Assembly (NCBI RefSeq): GCF_001591645.1
Contig: NZ_BCVH01000001.1
Coordinates: 186,001 to 250,000 of the forward strand
Source: Robertmurraya korlensis NBRC 107688
GTDB lineage: Bacteria; Bacillota; Bacilli; Bacillales; Cytobacillaceae
DNA: 64,000 nucleotides
Direction: 5' to 3'
Positions 17,528-26,139 of the stretch are shown here, in pieces (position 1 is the first letter of the stretch; each line of letters opens with the position of its first letter). A model generated the notes under the pieces. It did no database searches. It was given only the letters and a program-made list of their open reading frames with translations, and was not told where the DNA came from. The position numbers and the translations under genes were made by a program.

Positions 17528-18411
17528 GCGAGTATACTTATCCAATATTTTTTGGCGTAATTGTTGGAACAGCAACAAGAATTTATATGCTACGAACGGA
17601 CTATCGACAGTATCCCACTTACCTACACGGTAAAATCATCCATGTGGCATTAGGATTTATTGCTGCAGGGCTCGGTACTGTTGCCATACCCTCAATTCTT
17701 GAGGAAGAATTCACTGCTATTACCTTTTTAACTTTAGCTGCTTCACAATTTAGAGATGTAAGGAATATGGAGAGAAACACATTAAATGAACTAGATAACT
17801 ATGAATTGGTCCCACGAGGCAAAACATATATTGAGGGGATTGCGATTGCCTTTGAAAGTAGAAATTATTTAGTGATATTCACTTCCTTTTTATGTACTCT
17901 AGGATATCTCCTATTTAATATTTGGGGTGGGCTAATAGCAGCGGTTATTGCTATTTTTATTTCTACAAAGCTAATGTCTGGAGGTAGGCTTGGTGATATT
18001 GTAGAAGTAGAGTATTTTGAACCGCGCTTTGATGGACCAGGGTTGTATGTGGATAATATTTATATTATGAACATCGGACTAGCTGAGAGACAAAAAGAAG
18101 TTCTAAGGTATGGAATGGGGTTTATCCTTAAACCGAAAAATTTTGATTCAAGAGCAACTATTGCAAATCTTGGACAGCGCCAGGCCATCCTACACGACGT
18201 ATCCAACGCTCTCGGTGTGTATAGGGACTCAGGTACACCAGCGCTCGTTCCCTTGGCAAAAAGGGATTTGGATGATGGACGAGTGGGGGTATTTATTCTT
18301 CCACAAGAGAATGATATCGAGAAGGCGATAAAAATAATTAAAAAAGTACCAACTTTAGAAAATGCCATCCGAATGCCAAAAGAGAGAGAGAAAAAACTAG
18401 AGGAGAGATAA
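17524..18411 (+). CDS. yphB: YIEGIA-family spore membrane protein (YphB/SeaA)
   Basis: A 295-residue protein with the diagnostic YIEGIA motif at about residues 102-107. Hydrophobic helices lie in the N-terminal half (about 5-22, 38-60, 115-150), followed by a soluble C-terminal domain (about 160-295). The family is restricted to spore formers and has been linked to spore-envelope assembly; in clostridia related proteins affect germination proteins. It starts with GTG inside the end of yphA. The small gene immediately after it is its known family partner. The exact mechanism here is inferred from the family. Confidence 0.85.
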   Translation: MSEYTYPIFFGVIVGTATRIYMLRTDYRQYPTYLHGKIIHVALGFIAAGLGTVAIPSILEEEFTAITFLTLAASQFRDVRNMERNTLNELDNYELVPRGKTYIEGIAIAFESRNYLVIFTSFLCTLGYLLFNIWGGLIAAVIAIFISTKLMSGGRLGDIVEVEYFEPRFDGPGLYVDNIYIMNIGLAERQKEVLRYGMGFILKPKNFDSRATIANLGQRQAILHDVSNALGVYRDSGTPALVPLAKRDLDDGRVGVFILPQENDIEKAIKIIKKVPTLENAIRMPKEREKKLEER

Positions 18412-18413
18412 AG

Positions 18414-18599
18414 ATGGATATTGAAAAATTTATCTTAGCAGCAATTACTACCAATCCGAAAAAAGTACCATGTGGTGTGGCCGTTTTTCATTGTGATAAT
18501 AAAGAAGAGATGGAAAAAATCACGACGAATTTAGAGGCTATTTTGGATGGAATTGCCCATTCCCTTACGGATGAATTATACGTTATTGTCAAACATTAA
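18414..18599 (+). CDS. Small partner protein of the YIEGIA family (capping complex subunit type)
   Basis: A 61-residue soluble protein encoded 2 bases after the YIEGIA gene, with GAGGAGAG upstream. The sequence (MDIEKFILAAITTNPKKVP at the start, DELYVIVKH at the end) resembles the small companions annotated as capping complex subunits for YIEGIA. Tight coupling suggests a one-to-one complex. No membrane segment is seen. Confidence 0.75.
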   Translation: MDIEKFILAAITTNPKKVPCGVAVFHCDNKEEMEKITTNLEAILDGIAHSLTDELYVIVKH

Positions 18600-18659
18600 A
18601 TGGTGTTCCTCTGATTTTGTTTGCTAGTACAAGACCACTTTGATAATATAATAAAGTTA

Positions 18660-18690
18660 GGCCCTTCATTTAGAAGGGTTTATTTACTAC
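18660..18690 (+). terminator. Weak terminator after the YIEGIA operon
   Basis: GCCCTTC and GAAGGGT pair around ATTTA, followed by a T-rich stretch interrupted by A. It lies about 60 bases after the last gene. Confidence 0.5.
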
Positions 18691-18823
18691 ATGCTATTTT
18701 AGGCTATAGTAAAATGAGATGTTTTAAAATTCAACTGTTCTTGCACGGATACATACCCTTTGCTTATAGATTGTCTGAATGATTGTTGATATCTCTTTTA
18801 TTATTTTTGAAAGGATGAAAAAA

Positions 18824-20134
18824 ATGGTAAAACCTGTAATTGCGATTGTAGGTCGTCCGAATGTTGGAAAGTCTACAATCTTTAACAGAATAGTTGGTGA
18901 ACGAATTTCGATTGTTGAAGATATACCTGGTGTTACACGAGATCGGATTTATAGTTCGGCTGAGTGGCTAAGTCATGATTTCAATATTATCGATACTGGT
19001 GGAATTGACCTTGGTGACGAACCATTTCTAGAACAAATTCGTCAACAAGCAGAAATTGCGATAAATGAAGCAGACGTAATTGTCTTCTTAACAAACGGTA
19101 GAGAGGGCGTTACCTCTGCAGATGAAGAAGTTGCAAAAATACTTTATCGCGCAAAAAAACCAGTTGTTCTTGCTGTAAATAAAATTGATAACCCAGAAAT
19201 GAGAGATCTTATTTATGATTTTTATGCCTTAGGTTTTGGTGAACCTTTCCCAATCTCAGGCTCACATGGCCTCGGTCTTGGTGATTTATTAGACGCAGCA
19301 GCTAAGCATTTCCCTAGTAAGGATGAGCAAGATTATGATGACGACGTTATTAAGTTTTCACTAATTGGTCGACCAAATGTAGGGAAATCATCACTTGTCA
19401 ATGCAATGCTTGGAGAAGAGCGAGTAATCGTAAGTGATATCGCTGGTACTACAAGAGATGCGATAGACTCCATGGTAACCGTTAATGGAGAACGCTATGT
19501 CATTATTGATACAGCAGGTATGAGAAAAAGAGGGAAAGTGTACGAAACGACAGAAAAGTATAGTGTGCTACGTGCGTTACGTGCGATTGAACGTTCTGAC
19601 GTTGTCTTGGTCGTCATTAACGCAGAAGAAGGAATCATCGAACATGATAAAAAGATCGCCGGGTATGCTCATGAAGCAGGACGAGCTATCGTGATTGTCG
19701 TGAACAAATGGGATGCCGTTGAAAAAGATGAAAAGACGATGAAAGAATTCGAGGAAAAGATTCGTGCTCATTTCTTATTTCTAGACTATGCACCTATTGT
19801 GTTTCTTTCAGCTAAGACAAAAAAGAGAATCCATACATTGATTCCAATGATCGATAAAGCAAGTGAAAACCATTCAATGCGTGTGGATACAAGCGTGTTA
19901 AACGATATTATTATGGACGCTGTCGCAATGAACCCTACACCAACAGACAATGGAAAGCGTCTGAAAATTTATTATACCACTCAAGTTGCTGTGAAGCCGC
20001 CTACCTTTGTTGTATTTGTAAATGATCCTGAGCTCATGCACTTTTCATACCAGCGTTTTATTGAAAATCGTATTAGAGAGGCTTTCGGGTTTGAAGGGAC
20101 TCCTATCAAAATCTTTTCTAGAGAAAGAAAATAA
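18824..20134 (+). CDS. der: Ribosome-assembly GTPase Der (EngA)
   Basis: Two consecutive GTPase domains followed by a KH-like domain, the hallmark of Der. The P-loop GRPNVGKS occurs twice (near residues 9 and 182), with DTGGI and DTAGM G3 motifs and NKID and NKWD G4 motifs. It is essential for 50S subunit maturation. I chose the ATG giving [13 protein letters not shown], which matches homologues. Two earlier in-frame starts would add 12-15 hydrophobic residues not seen in the family. It lies 18 bases before gpsA. Confidence 0.96.
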   Translation: MVKPVIAIVGRPNVGKSTIFNRIVGERISIVEDIPGVTRDRIYSSAEWLSHDFNIIDTGGIDLGDEPFLEQIRQQAEIAINEADVIVFLTNGREGVTSADEEVAKILYRAKKPVVLAVNKIDNPEMRDLIYDFYALGFGEPFPISGSHGLGLGDLLDAAAKHFPSKDEQDYDDDVIKFSLIGRPNVGKSSLVNAMLGEERVIVSDIAGTTRDAIDSMVTVNGERYVIIDTAGMRKRGKVYETTEKYSVLRALRAIERSDVVLVVINAEEGIIEHDKKIAGYAHEAGRAIVIVVNKWDAVEKDEKTMKEFEEKIRAHFLFLDYAPIVFLSAKTKKRIHTLIPMIDKASENHSMRVDTSVLNDIIMDAVAMNPTPTDNGKRLKIYYTTQVAVKPPTFVVFVNDPELMHFSYQRFIENRIREAFGFEGTPIKIFSRERK

Positions 20135-20152
20135 GTAAAAGGTTGTGATATT

Positions 20153-21205
20153 ATGCAAATCCAAAAAGAAAGAATTGCAGTAATTGGAGCGGGAAGTTGG
20201 GGAACGGCCCTATCGATTGTTTTAGCTGACAACGAACATGAGGTACGATTATGGGGGCATAATCGTGACCAAATGGATGAGTTAAATACAACGCATACAA
20301 ACAAAAAGTATTTACCGGAGATTATCCTTCCTGATACTATTGTTGGTTATCACTCTCTTGAAGAGGTATTAAAAGGGGTAAAGACCATTATTTTGGCTGT
20401 TCCAACTAAGGCTATTCGTGAAGTATTAAATAACATGATTCCATTCACTGAACATCAGCAAACGATTGTTCATGTGAGTAAAGGAATAGAACCAGACACA
20501 CTTATGCGTATTTCAGAAATGATTGAAGACGAAATGCCAAACCATCTATTACAGGATGTGGTTGTATTATCTGGCCCTAGTCATGCTGAAGAGGTTAGTC
20601 TTCGCCAACCAACTACGGTTACTGTCTCATCAAAGAGCATGGAAGCAGCAGAACGTGTACAGGATCTATTTATTAACCAAAATTTCCGCGTTTACACAAA
20701 TCCTGATATTATCGGGGTAGAGGTGGGAGGCGCATTAAAGAATATTATTGCGTTAGCTGCTGGTATTACCGATGGGTTAGGTTATGGTGATAATGCAAAG
20801 GCAGCCTTAATCACTAGAGGGCTTGCTGAAATTGCTCGTCTAGGTACGAAAATGGGTGCGAGTCCGCTCACATTTTCGGGTTTAACGGGAATTGGTGATC
20901 TAATTGTTACTTCTACCAGTGTTCACTCAAGGAACTGGAGAGCTGGGAACTTGCTCGGTAAAGGTCAAAATTTAGATGAAGTTTTGGAAAACATGGGAAT
21001 GGTAGTAGAAGGTGTTCGCACGACGAAAGCTGCTTATCAATTAGCGGAAAAATACGGAGTAAAGATGCCGATTACAACCGCTTTATACAATGTTCTATTT
21101 AACCATGCAAAGCCGAAGGATGAAGTTGATTTGCTCATGACTCGTGTAAAGACTCATGAGATGGAAGATTTGGCAAATGTACTCGTTGAAAAGGGTTTGG
21201 AATAA
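20153..21205 (+). CDS. gpsA: NAD(P)H-dependent glycerol-3-phosphate dehydrogenase
   Basis: Reduces dihydroxyacetone phosphate to sn-glycerol-3-phosphate for phospholipid synthesis. The N-terminal GAGSWGTALS dinucleotide motif, the catalytic lysine region GGALKNIIALAAG, and the NAKAALITRGLAE and TFSGLTGIGDL blocks are typical. At 350 residues it has the normal length. It probably shares a transcript with der. Confidence 0.95.
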   Translation: MQIQKERIAVIGAGSWGTALSIVLADNEHEVRLWGHNRDQMDELNTTHTNKKYLPEIILPDTIVGYHSLEEVLKGVKTIILAVPTKAIREVLNNMIPFTEHQQTIVHVSKGIEPDTLMRISEMIEDEMPNHLLQDVVVLSGPSHAEEVSLRQPTTVTVSSKSMEAAERVQDLFINQNFRVYTNPDIIGVEVGGALKNIIALAAGITDGLGYGDNAKAALITRGLAEIARLGTKMGASPLTFSGLTGIGDLIVTSTSVHSRNWRAGNLLGKGQNLDEVLENMGMVVEGVRTTKAAYQLAEKYGVKMPITTALYNVLFNHAKPKDEVDLLMTRVKTHEMEDLANVLVEKGLE

Positions 21206-21254
21206 AAAAAAATTTTCGAAAATGGGCCTTTCAATGATGCGTTTTCTCCATAAT

Positions 21255-21363
21255 TTGCATACAATGCAACGAAGCAAACCTGGTGAAATGAACAGGGAGT
21301 ATGTATATTTAGTCTAGCGAGCTAAAGTAAAGTGACGCCCCTCCTTTACTTTAGCTTTTTTTC
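21255..21363 (+). terminator. Structured region ending in a strong terminator after gpsA
   Basis: The strong terminator is GCTAAAGTAAAG pairing with CTTTACTTTAGC (21321-21356), then seven or more T residues. Upstream in the same gap are TTGCAT-ACA-ATGCAA and a CCTG/CAGG pair. The terminator is clear; whether the upstream hairpins belong to a leader, a tail or a small RNA is open. Confidence 0.75.
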
Positions 21364-21433
21364 GGCTAAAAAACGGGAGGCGTGAGTTAGGACAATTATG
21401 ATATAATATTTTACGCAAAGGGAGGGAGTTCAA

Positions 21434-21634
21434 ATGTCACCGTCACTTATGAAAATGTGGATCTCCTTGGCGGGGATGGGCTTTATGTTTATTTCTATTA
21501 TATTTATTTACTTAAGCCGATTTAGGTTTTCGAACAAAGTGCTAAAAATTGTAACGGCAACTGTTGCCTATTTTTTAATGATTCTGTCTGGAATAATCAT
21601 TTTTTTTGTCGTACTATCAGGACCAACAAGTTGA
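21434..21634 (+). CDS. yphE: Small two-helix membrane protein YphE (DUF2768 type)
   Basis: A 66-residue protein consisting almost entirely of two hydrophobic helices (about residues 8-28 and 40-62) joined by a short basic loop. It starts after GGGAGGG. The position between gpsA and the yphF lipoprotein gene matches yphE of B. subtilis. Function is not known; it is likely sporulation-associated by context. Confidence 0.7.
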   Translation: MSPSLMKMWISLAGMGFMFISIIFIYLSRFRFSNKVLKIVTATVAYFLMILSGIIIFFVVLSGPTS

Positions 21635-21672
21635 GTTTCGCGGAAAATACATAGGTTAAAAGGGTTGAATTT

Positions 21673-22380
21673 ATGAAAAGCCAAGTATTATTGTTATTGT
21701 CCATCATTGTGCTGGTGTTGACAGGTTGCATGTATCCTCAGGAAGAGTTAGCTCAAAACCAAACACCTTATGAAGACCAGGTTCAGGTGGTTCAATCTGC
21801 GGTTAAGCAATTTCAAGAAGACAATGGTGGCATATTACCTATAAAGACAAAGGATATTGACACAGCTATTTATGAAAAGTATCCCATTGATTTTAACCGA
21901 ATCAGTCCAAAGTATTTAGCTGAACCGCCAGGAAATGCTTATGAATCCGGAGGTGTTTTTCAATACGTACTAGTAGACGTTGAGGAAAACCCAACGGTGA
22001 AGATTTTTGATTTGCGAATAGCTGAAAAAATTAAAGATATTAATCTTTTAATTAGTCTACAAAAATACCCACCATACAAAGAGGAACTTACAAAAGGTGT
22101 TTACACAATGGATTTCAAAAAAATAGGATATGAGGATGAACCGTTCGTTGTTAGCCCTTATACCGGTCAAAACCTATCTTTTGTTATTACTGGTAGTGGG
22201 GAAGTATTTGTAGACTATAGAAGTGATCTATATCAAGCAATGAAAAATGGAAGTTGTAAGAAAGCAGCAGGAGAGGATATAAGGGATTGTTTATTGAAAG
22301 ATTCGTTGTTTGTACCTGCCTTTTCACTACCATATACAATAGATGAAAAAACGAAAGAACCTATCTTTTTAGCTAAATAG
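21673..22380 (+). CDS. yphF: Lipoprotein YphF
   Basis: The 235-residue precursor has a lipoprotein signal peptide with lipobox LTGC (Cys19), so the mature protein should be lipid-anchored outside the membrane. The remainder is soluble, about 215 residues, with two further cysteines near residues 196 and 207. It follows yphE by 38 bases and precedes spoIVA, as in B. subtilis. The function is not known to me. Confidence 0.8.
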   Translation: MKSQVLLLLSIIVLVLTGCMYPQEELAQNQTPYEDQVQVVQSAVKQFQEDNGGILPIKTKDIDTAIYEKYPIDFNRISPKYLAEPPGNAYESGGVFQYVLVDVEENPTVKIFDLRIAEKIKDINLLISLQKYPPYKEELTKGVYTMDFKKIGYEDEPFVVSPYTGQNLSFVITGSGEVFVDYRSDLYQAMKNGSCKKAAGEDIRDCLLKDSLFVPAFSLPYTIDEKTKEPIFLAK

Positions 22381-22385
22381 TCATA

Positions 22386-22430
22386 ACCCCCTTCCTATGG
22401 AAATACAATATAGGAGAGGGGTTTTTTTTA
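22386..22430 (+). terminator. Terminator after yphF
   Basis: CCCCCTTCCTAT and ATAGGAGAGGGG pair with one irregular position around a GGAAATACAAT loop, followed by eight T residues. Confidence 0.85.
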
Positions 22431-22478
22431 TATTTGTATGGACTATAACAGTTAGGCAAAAAAAATTATAAAAAACTG

Positions 22479-22507
22479 TCATAACGTTGTAGGACAACGT
22501 CATACAC
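22479..22507 (+). promoter_or_regulatory. Candidate sigma-E promoter of spoIVA with a palindromic spacer
   Basis: TCATAAC and CATACAC, spaced by 15 bases, match the sigma-E pattern. spoIVA is known to be a mother-cell sigma-E gene in B. subtilis. ACGTTGT-AGG-ACAACGT, a perfect 7-bp inverted repeat, spans the end of the -35 element and the spacer. The promoter call is sequence-based only. Confidence 0.6.
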
Positions 22508-22571
22508 ATATATTGTCTATACATTAGGGTTATTTTATCCCACTATCTCATTGATTTCAGGAGGGGATCAC

Positions 22572-24050
22572 TTGGAAAAGGTAGATATTTTTAAAGATAT
22601 TGCCGAAAGAACTGGCGGCGATATATATTTAGGAGTCGTAGGAGCAGTTAGAACAGGAAAATCAACCTTTATTAAAAAGTTTATGGAGTTAGTTGTAATT
22701 CCAAACATGGCAAACGAGTCGGATCGAGCTCGCACCCAAGATGAATTGCCTCAAAGTGCTGCTGGAAAGACGATTATGACAACTGAACCAAAATTTGTTC
22801 CAAATCAGGCCGCAACCTTACATGTTGACGAAGGGTTGGATGTGAATATTCGCTTAGTTGACTGTGTTGGTTACACGGTCCCAGGCGCAAAGGGCTATGA
22901 GGATGAGAATGGACCAAGAATGATTAATACGCCTTGGTATGAGGAGCCTATCCCATTCCACGAAGCTGCTGAAATTGGAACACGGAAGGTTATTCAAGAG
23001 CATTCCACGATTGGTGTCGTAATTACGACGGATGGTACCATTGGAGAAATTCCACGCTCTGCATACTTAGAAGCTGAGGAAAGAGTAATCAATGAATTAA
23101 AAGAGGTTGGCAAACCGTTTATCATGGTTATTAACAGCGTACAACCTCACCATCCGAATACAGAAAAATTACGTACAGAGCTTTCTGAGAAATATGATAT
23201 TCCAGTGCTGGCTATGAGTGTCGAAGGGATGCGCGAAGGTGACGTAATGAATGTTATGCGTGAAGCACTTTACGAATTCCCTGTGCTTGAAGTGAATGTA
23301 AACCTACCTAGCTGGGTCATGGTGCTTAGAGAGGATCACTGGCTAAGAGAAAGCTATCAAGAAGCTGTGAAAGACACTGTTAAGGATATTAAGAGATTAA
23401 GAGATGTCGATCGAGTTGTTAGCCAATTCAGTGATTATGAATTCATTGATCGTGCTGGGCTTGCTGGAATTGAAATGGGTCAAGGTGTAGCTGAAATTGA
23501 TCTTTATGCTCCAGACGATCTATATGATGACATTCTAAAAGAAATTGTTGGTGTGGAAATTCGTGGAAAAGATCATTTATTAGAGCTGATGCAGGATTTT
23601 GCTTATGCAAAGCAAGAATATGACCAGATCTCTGATGCTCTTAAAATGGTTAAACAAACAGGATATGGTATTGCTGCACCATCGCTTGCTGATATGAGCT
23701 TAGATGAGCCTGAAATTATTCGCCAAGGTCCACGCTTTGGTGTACGCTTAAAAGCAGTTGCTCCATCCATCCATATGATTAAAGTGGATGTAGAATCCGA
23801 ATTTGCTCCAATCATCGGTACTGAGAAGCAGAGTGAGGAATTGGTTCGATACTTAATGCAGGATTTTGAGGACGATCCACTTTCTATTTGGAACTCAGAC
23901 ATTTTTGGAAGAAGCCTGAGTTCAATCGTCCGCGAAGGAATTCAAGCAAAATTATCGTTAATGCCTGAAAATGCAAGATATAAATTAAAAGAAACACTAG
24001 AAAGAATCATTAACGAAGGTTCTGGTGGATTAATTGCAATAATCTTATAA
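22572..24050 (+). CDS. spoIVA: Spore coat basement-layer ATPase SpoIVA
   Basis: A self-assembling ATPase that polymerises on the outer forespore membrane and anchors the coat. The P-loop VRTGKST has its lysine at residue 30, as in B. subtilis. The C-terminal region (from about 360, LADMSLDEPEIIRQG to GGLIAIIL) is nearly invariant in the family. A TTG start is chosen because it gives MEKVDIFKDIAERT and 492 residues, exactly the B. subtilis length, and is preceded by GGAGGGG. Two structure-specific signals flank it: a sigma-E-like promoter and a strong terminator. Confidence 0.97.
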   Translation: MEKVDIFKDIAERTGGDIYLGVVGAVRTGKSTFIKKFMELVVIPNMANESDRARTQDELPQSAAGKTIMTTEPKFVPNQAATLHVDEGLDVNIRLVDCVGYTVPGAKGYEDENGPRMINTPWYEEPIPFHEAAEIGTRKVIQEHSTIGVVITTDGTIGEIPRSAYLEAEERVINELKEVGKPFIMVINSVQPHHPNTEKLRTELSEKYDIPVLAMSVEGMREGDVMNVMREALYEFPVLEVNVNLPSWVMVLREDHWLRESYQEAVKDTVKDIKRLRDVDRVVSQFSDYEFIDRAGLAGIEMGQGVAEIDLYAPDDLYDDILKEIVGVEIRGKDHLLELMQDFAYAKQEYDQISDALKMVKQTGYGIAAPSLADMSLDEPEIIRQGPRFGVRLKAVAPSIHMIKVDVESEFAPIIGTEKQSEELVRYLMQDFEDDPLSIWNSDIFGRSLSSIVREGIQAKLSLMPENARYKLKETLERIINEGSGGLIAIIL

Positions 24051-24053
24051 TGG

Positions 24054-24083
24054 AAGGACTCCTCATTAGGAGTCTTTTTTTTG
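24054..24083 (+). terminator. Terminator after spoIVA
   Basis: AAGGACTCCT and AGGAGTCTTT pair around CATT, followed by eight T residues. Confidence 0.9.
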
Positions 24084-24095
24084 TTTGATTGGACT

Positions 24096-24245
24096 ATCCG
24101 AATCACGCCCTCATTCGGACACACCGAAGCGATTTTTTTGCTCAGAAGTCCGAATCGCTGCATTATTTGGACAATTCGGATATTTTATTTGCTTGAGTCT
24201 GTATCACTGTCTCATTCCGATAACCAGAAGCTTTATCCTACCTCT
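24096..24245 (+). repeat. Three degenerate direct repeats of about 50 bases
   Basis: Units begin near 24096 (ATCCGAATCAC), 24148 (GTCCGAATCGC) and 24197 (GTCTGTATCAC), so the period is 49-52 bases. Within each unit a CCGAATC-like start is followed by a CATTCGGAC-like arm, a GAAGC/TCGGAT stretch, then a T-rich block ending GCTC, GCTTGAG or CCTCTC. The third unit is the most decayed. No ORF with a ribosome binding site covers it. The rest of the 592-base gap up to hbs is AT-rich with the hbs promoter and no gene that I can support. Confidence 0.55.
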
Positions 24246-24497
24246 CCCTGACCAATCTAGAAATTGTTAGGCCGAGGACTCATTTATCGCCGACATATAG
24301 GAATTGTCTGGAGCAAAAATCAAAGAATTTAACGTGTTGGTCAATTTAATATGACAAAATTCATCAAAACTCCCGAAATTATACCATAAATTAGCGAAAA
24401 TTCTTGATAACCCCAATTTATTATGATAATCTTTTAACAGAATTACTACGATATGCCGTCAAAGCCTTATAAATAAAGGTTTTTCTTAAAAAAAACG

Positions 24498-24526
24498 TTG
24501 AAAAATTAGTTTTCATGATTTAATAT
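24498..24526 (+). promoter_or_regulatory. Candidate sigma-A promoter of hbs
   Basis: TTGAAA and TAATAT are separated by 17 bases, about 115 bases upstream of hbs, leaving a long untranslated leader. Confidence 0.65.
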
Positions 24527-24591
24527 AAGGCATGTCAGAGAAAACAGCTTCAAAACGTATAGAATCGAGTAAATTTGTTTACTAATGAAGA

Positions 24592-24605
24592 TATGAACGT
24601 TTTCA
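24592..24605 (+). promoter_or_regulatory. cre-like sequence in the hbs leader
   Basis: TATGAACGTTTTCA matches TGWNANCGNTNWCA at all but one constrained position on this strand. It lies about 20 bases before the hbs ribosome binding site. Chance matches of this quality are expected, and hbs is not a known catabolite gene. Confidence 0.2.
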
Positions 24606-24642
24606 CTAACTGAATATACCATTTTGGGAGGAGGTGAAAGGC

Positions 24643-24915
24643 ATGAACAAGACAGAACTAATTAACGCAGTTGCTGAAGCGAGTGAACTTTCTAAAAAGG
24701 ACGCTACTAAAGCAGTTGACGCAGTTTTCGATTCAATTCTTGAAGCACTTAAAAACGGTGATAAAGTACAATTAATCGGATTTGGGAACTTCGAAGTTCG
24801 TGAGCGTGCAGCTCGTAAAGGACGTAACCCACAAACTGGCGAAGAGATCGAAATCTCTGCTAGCAAGGTTCCTGCTTTCAAACCAGGAAAAGCACTTAAA
24901 GATGCAGTAAAGTAA
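24643..24915 (+). CDS. hbs: Histone-like DNA-binding protein HBsu
   Basis: A 90-residue HU protein that compacts the nucleoid. [13 protein letters not shown] at the start, [21 protein letters not shown] in the DNA-binding arm region, and [15 protein letters not shown] at the end are typical. The ATG follows GGGAGGAGGTGAAAG, a very strong site fitting high expression. A TTG/GTG-like start 9 bases upstream would give extra residues not found in HU. A strong terminator follows, so it is monocistronic. Confidence 0.97.
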   Translation: MNKTELINAVAEASELSKKDATKAVDAVFDSILEALKNGDKVQLIGFGNFEVRERAARKGRNPQTGEEIEISASKVPAFKPGKALKDAVK

Positions 24916-24943
24916 TTACATAAATCGATATATGTTTATGTTA

Positions 24944-24986
24944 CAGAAAAGGATCTCGTTTATACGTGATCCTTTTTCTATTTTTT
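24944..24986 (+). terminator. Terminator after hbs
   Basis: AGAAAAGGATC and GATCCTTTTTCT pair around a 12-base loop, followed by TATTTTTT. Confidence 0.85.
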
Positions 24987-25036
24987 CAGCTTTTTTGTGG
25001 CACATTAAAAGAACCTTCTACTTTGCTAGAAAGAAA

Positions 25037-25065
25037 TTGATTGTGCTAATATGTATAAGTATAGT
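25037..25065 (+). promoter_or_regulatory. Candidate sigma-A promoter of folE-mtrB
   Basis: TTGATT and TATAGT are separated by exactly 17 bases, about 55 bases before folE. Confidence 0.65.
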
Positions 25066-25119
25066 TGGCATGATATGAAAAATAACAGAGGGAACTCATA
25101 GCAGTAGGAGGAATTTAGA

Positions 25120-25686
25120 ATGTCAGAAGTTAATCGTACCCAAATTGAGGAAGCGGTGCGTCTTATATTAGAAGCCGTAGGTGAAGATCCAAATCGTGAA
25201 GGTGTATTAGATACCCCGAAACGAGTAGCGAAAATGTATGAGGAAGTTTTTGCTGGTTTGAATCAAGACCCTAGAGAATATTTTGAAACGATATTTAGTG
25301 AGGATCATGAGGAAATTGTTCTTGTAAAAGATATCCCGTTTTATTCCATGTGCGAACATCATCTTGTTCCTTTTTATGGTGTTGCCCATGTTGCATATAT
25401 ACCAAGGAACGGTCGTGTGACTGGCTTGAGTAAGCTTGCTCGTGCAGTTGAAGCGGTTGCTAAGCGACCTCAGTTGCAAGAAAGAATCACTTCAACGGTT
25501 GTTGATGCCATCATGGAGAAACTAGAACCTTATGGTGCAATGGTGGTTGTTGAAGCAGAGCATATGTGTATGACGATGCGTGGAGTGAAAAAACCTGGTG
25601 CTAAAACCGTCACACAAGCAGTTAGAGGTACACTTGCGGAAGATGCAACGGCAAGAGCTGAAGTACTATCCCTAATTAAATATTAA
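25120..25686 (+). CDS. folE: GTP cyclohydrolase I (FolE/MtrA)
   Basis: Converts GTP to dihydroneopterin triphosphate, the first step of folate synthesis. The zinc-binding [10 protein letters not shown] block (about residue 76), [17 protein letters not shown], and the second cysteine in [10 protein letters not shown] are all intact. At 188 residues it has the usual length. In B. subtilis the gene is called mtrA and forms an operon with mtrB, as here (gap of 62 bases, no terminator seen). Confidence 0.96.
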   Translation: MSEVNRTQIEEAVRLILEAVGEDPNREGVLDTPKRVAKMYEEVFAGLNQDPREYFETIFSEDHEEIVLVKDIPFYSMCEHHLVPFYGVAHVAYIPRNGRVTGLSKLARAVEAVAKRPQLQERITSTVVDAIMEKLEPYGAMVVVEAEHMCMTMRGVKKPGAKTVTQAVRGTLAEDATARAEVLSLIKY

Positions 25687-25748
25687 AGAATACTTGAGGG
25701 GGCTGATCGTGATTAGCCCTTTCAATTAAAATAAAGGGAGCGACAAAA

Positions 25749-25988
25749 ATGGATCAGAAAAATTCATTAACTAGTGATTATATCGTTATTAAAGCAATAG
25801 AAGATGGTGTCAACGTAATCGGATTAACAAGAGGGACGGATACAAAATTTCATCACTCTGAGAAATTGGATAAAGGCGAAGTAATGATTGCTCAATTCAC
25901 GGAACATACATCAGCCATTAAAATTAGAGGCAATGCAAAAATTATTACGTCTTACGGAGAAGTTGAGAGCGAAACAAAAGGGAAATAA
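25749..25988 (+). CDS. mtrB: trp RNA-binding attenuation protein TRAP
   Basis: A 79-residue protein matching TRAP throughout: [35 protein letters not shown] and [19 protein letters not shown] forms an 11-subunit ring that, with bound tryptophan, wraps GAG/UAG repeats and attenuates the trp operon. A good GGGAG site precedes it. Its usual main target, trpEDCFBA, is missing from its usual place downstream of aroH in this window, so the operon must lie elsewhere or be absent. Confidence 0.95.
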   Translation: MDQKNSLTSDYIVIKAIEDGVNVIGLTRGTDTKFHHSEKLDKGEVMIAQFTEHTSAIKIRGNAKIITSYGEVESETKGK

Positions 25989-26139
25989 ATGCGAATCATG
26001 TTCATTTGTTTAGCTTTTGTGTTATAATTGTCTCTGCCTTTAATGAGTGTCAAATCGTACATACGCATAATCCCTCATGCAAATTTATGAGGTTCATCAC
26101 AATACATATACAGAATTTGGGGATACAAGGGTGATAATT

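Noticed and set aside
24085-24270. A 61-residue ORF after spoIVA
   Set aside because: It lies in the terminator and degenerate repeats, has no ribosome binding site, and its composition simply reflects the repeats.
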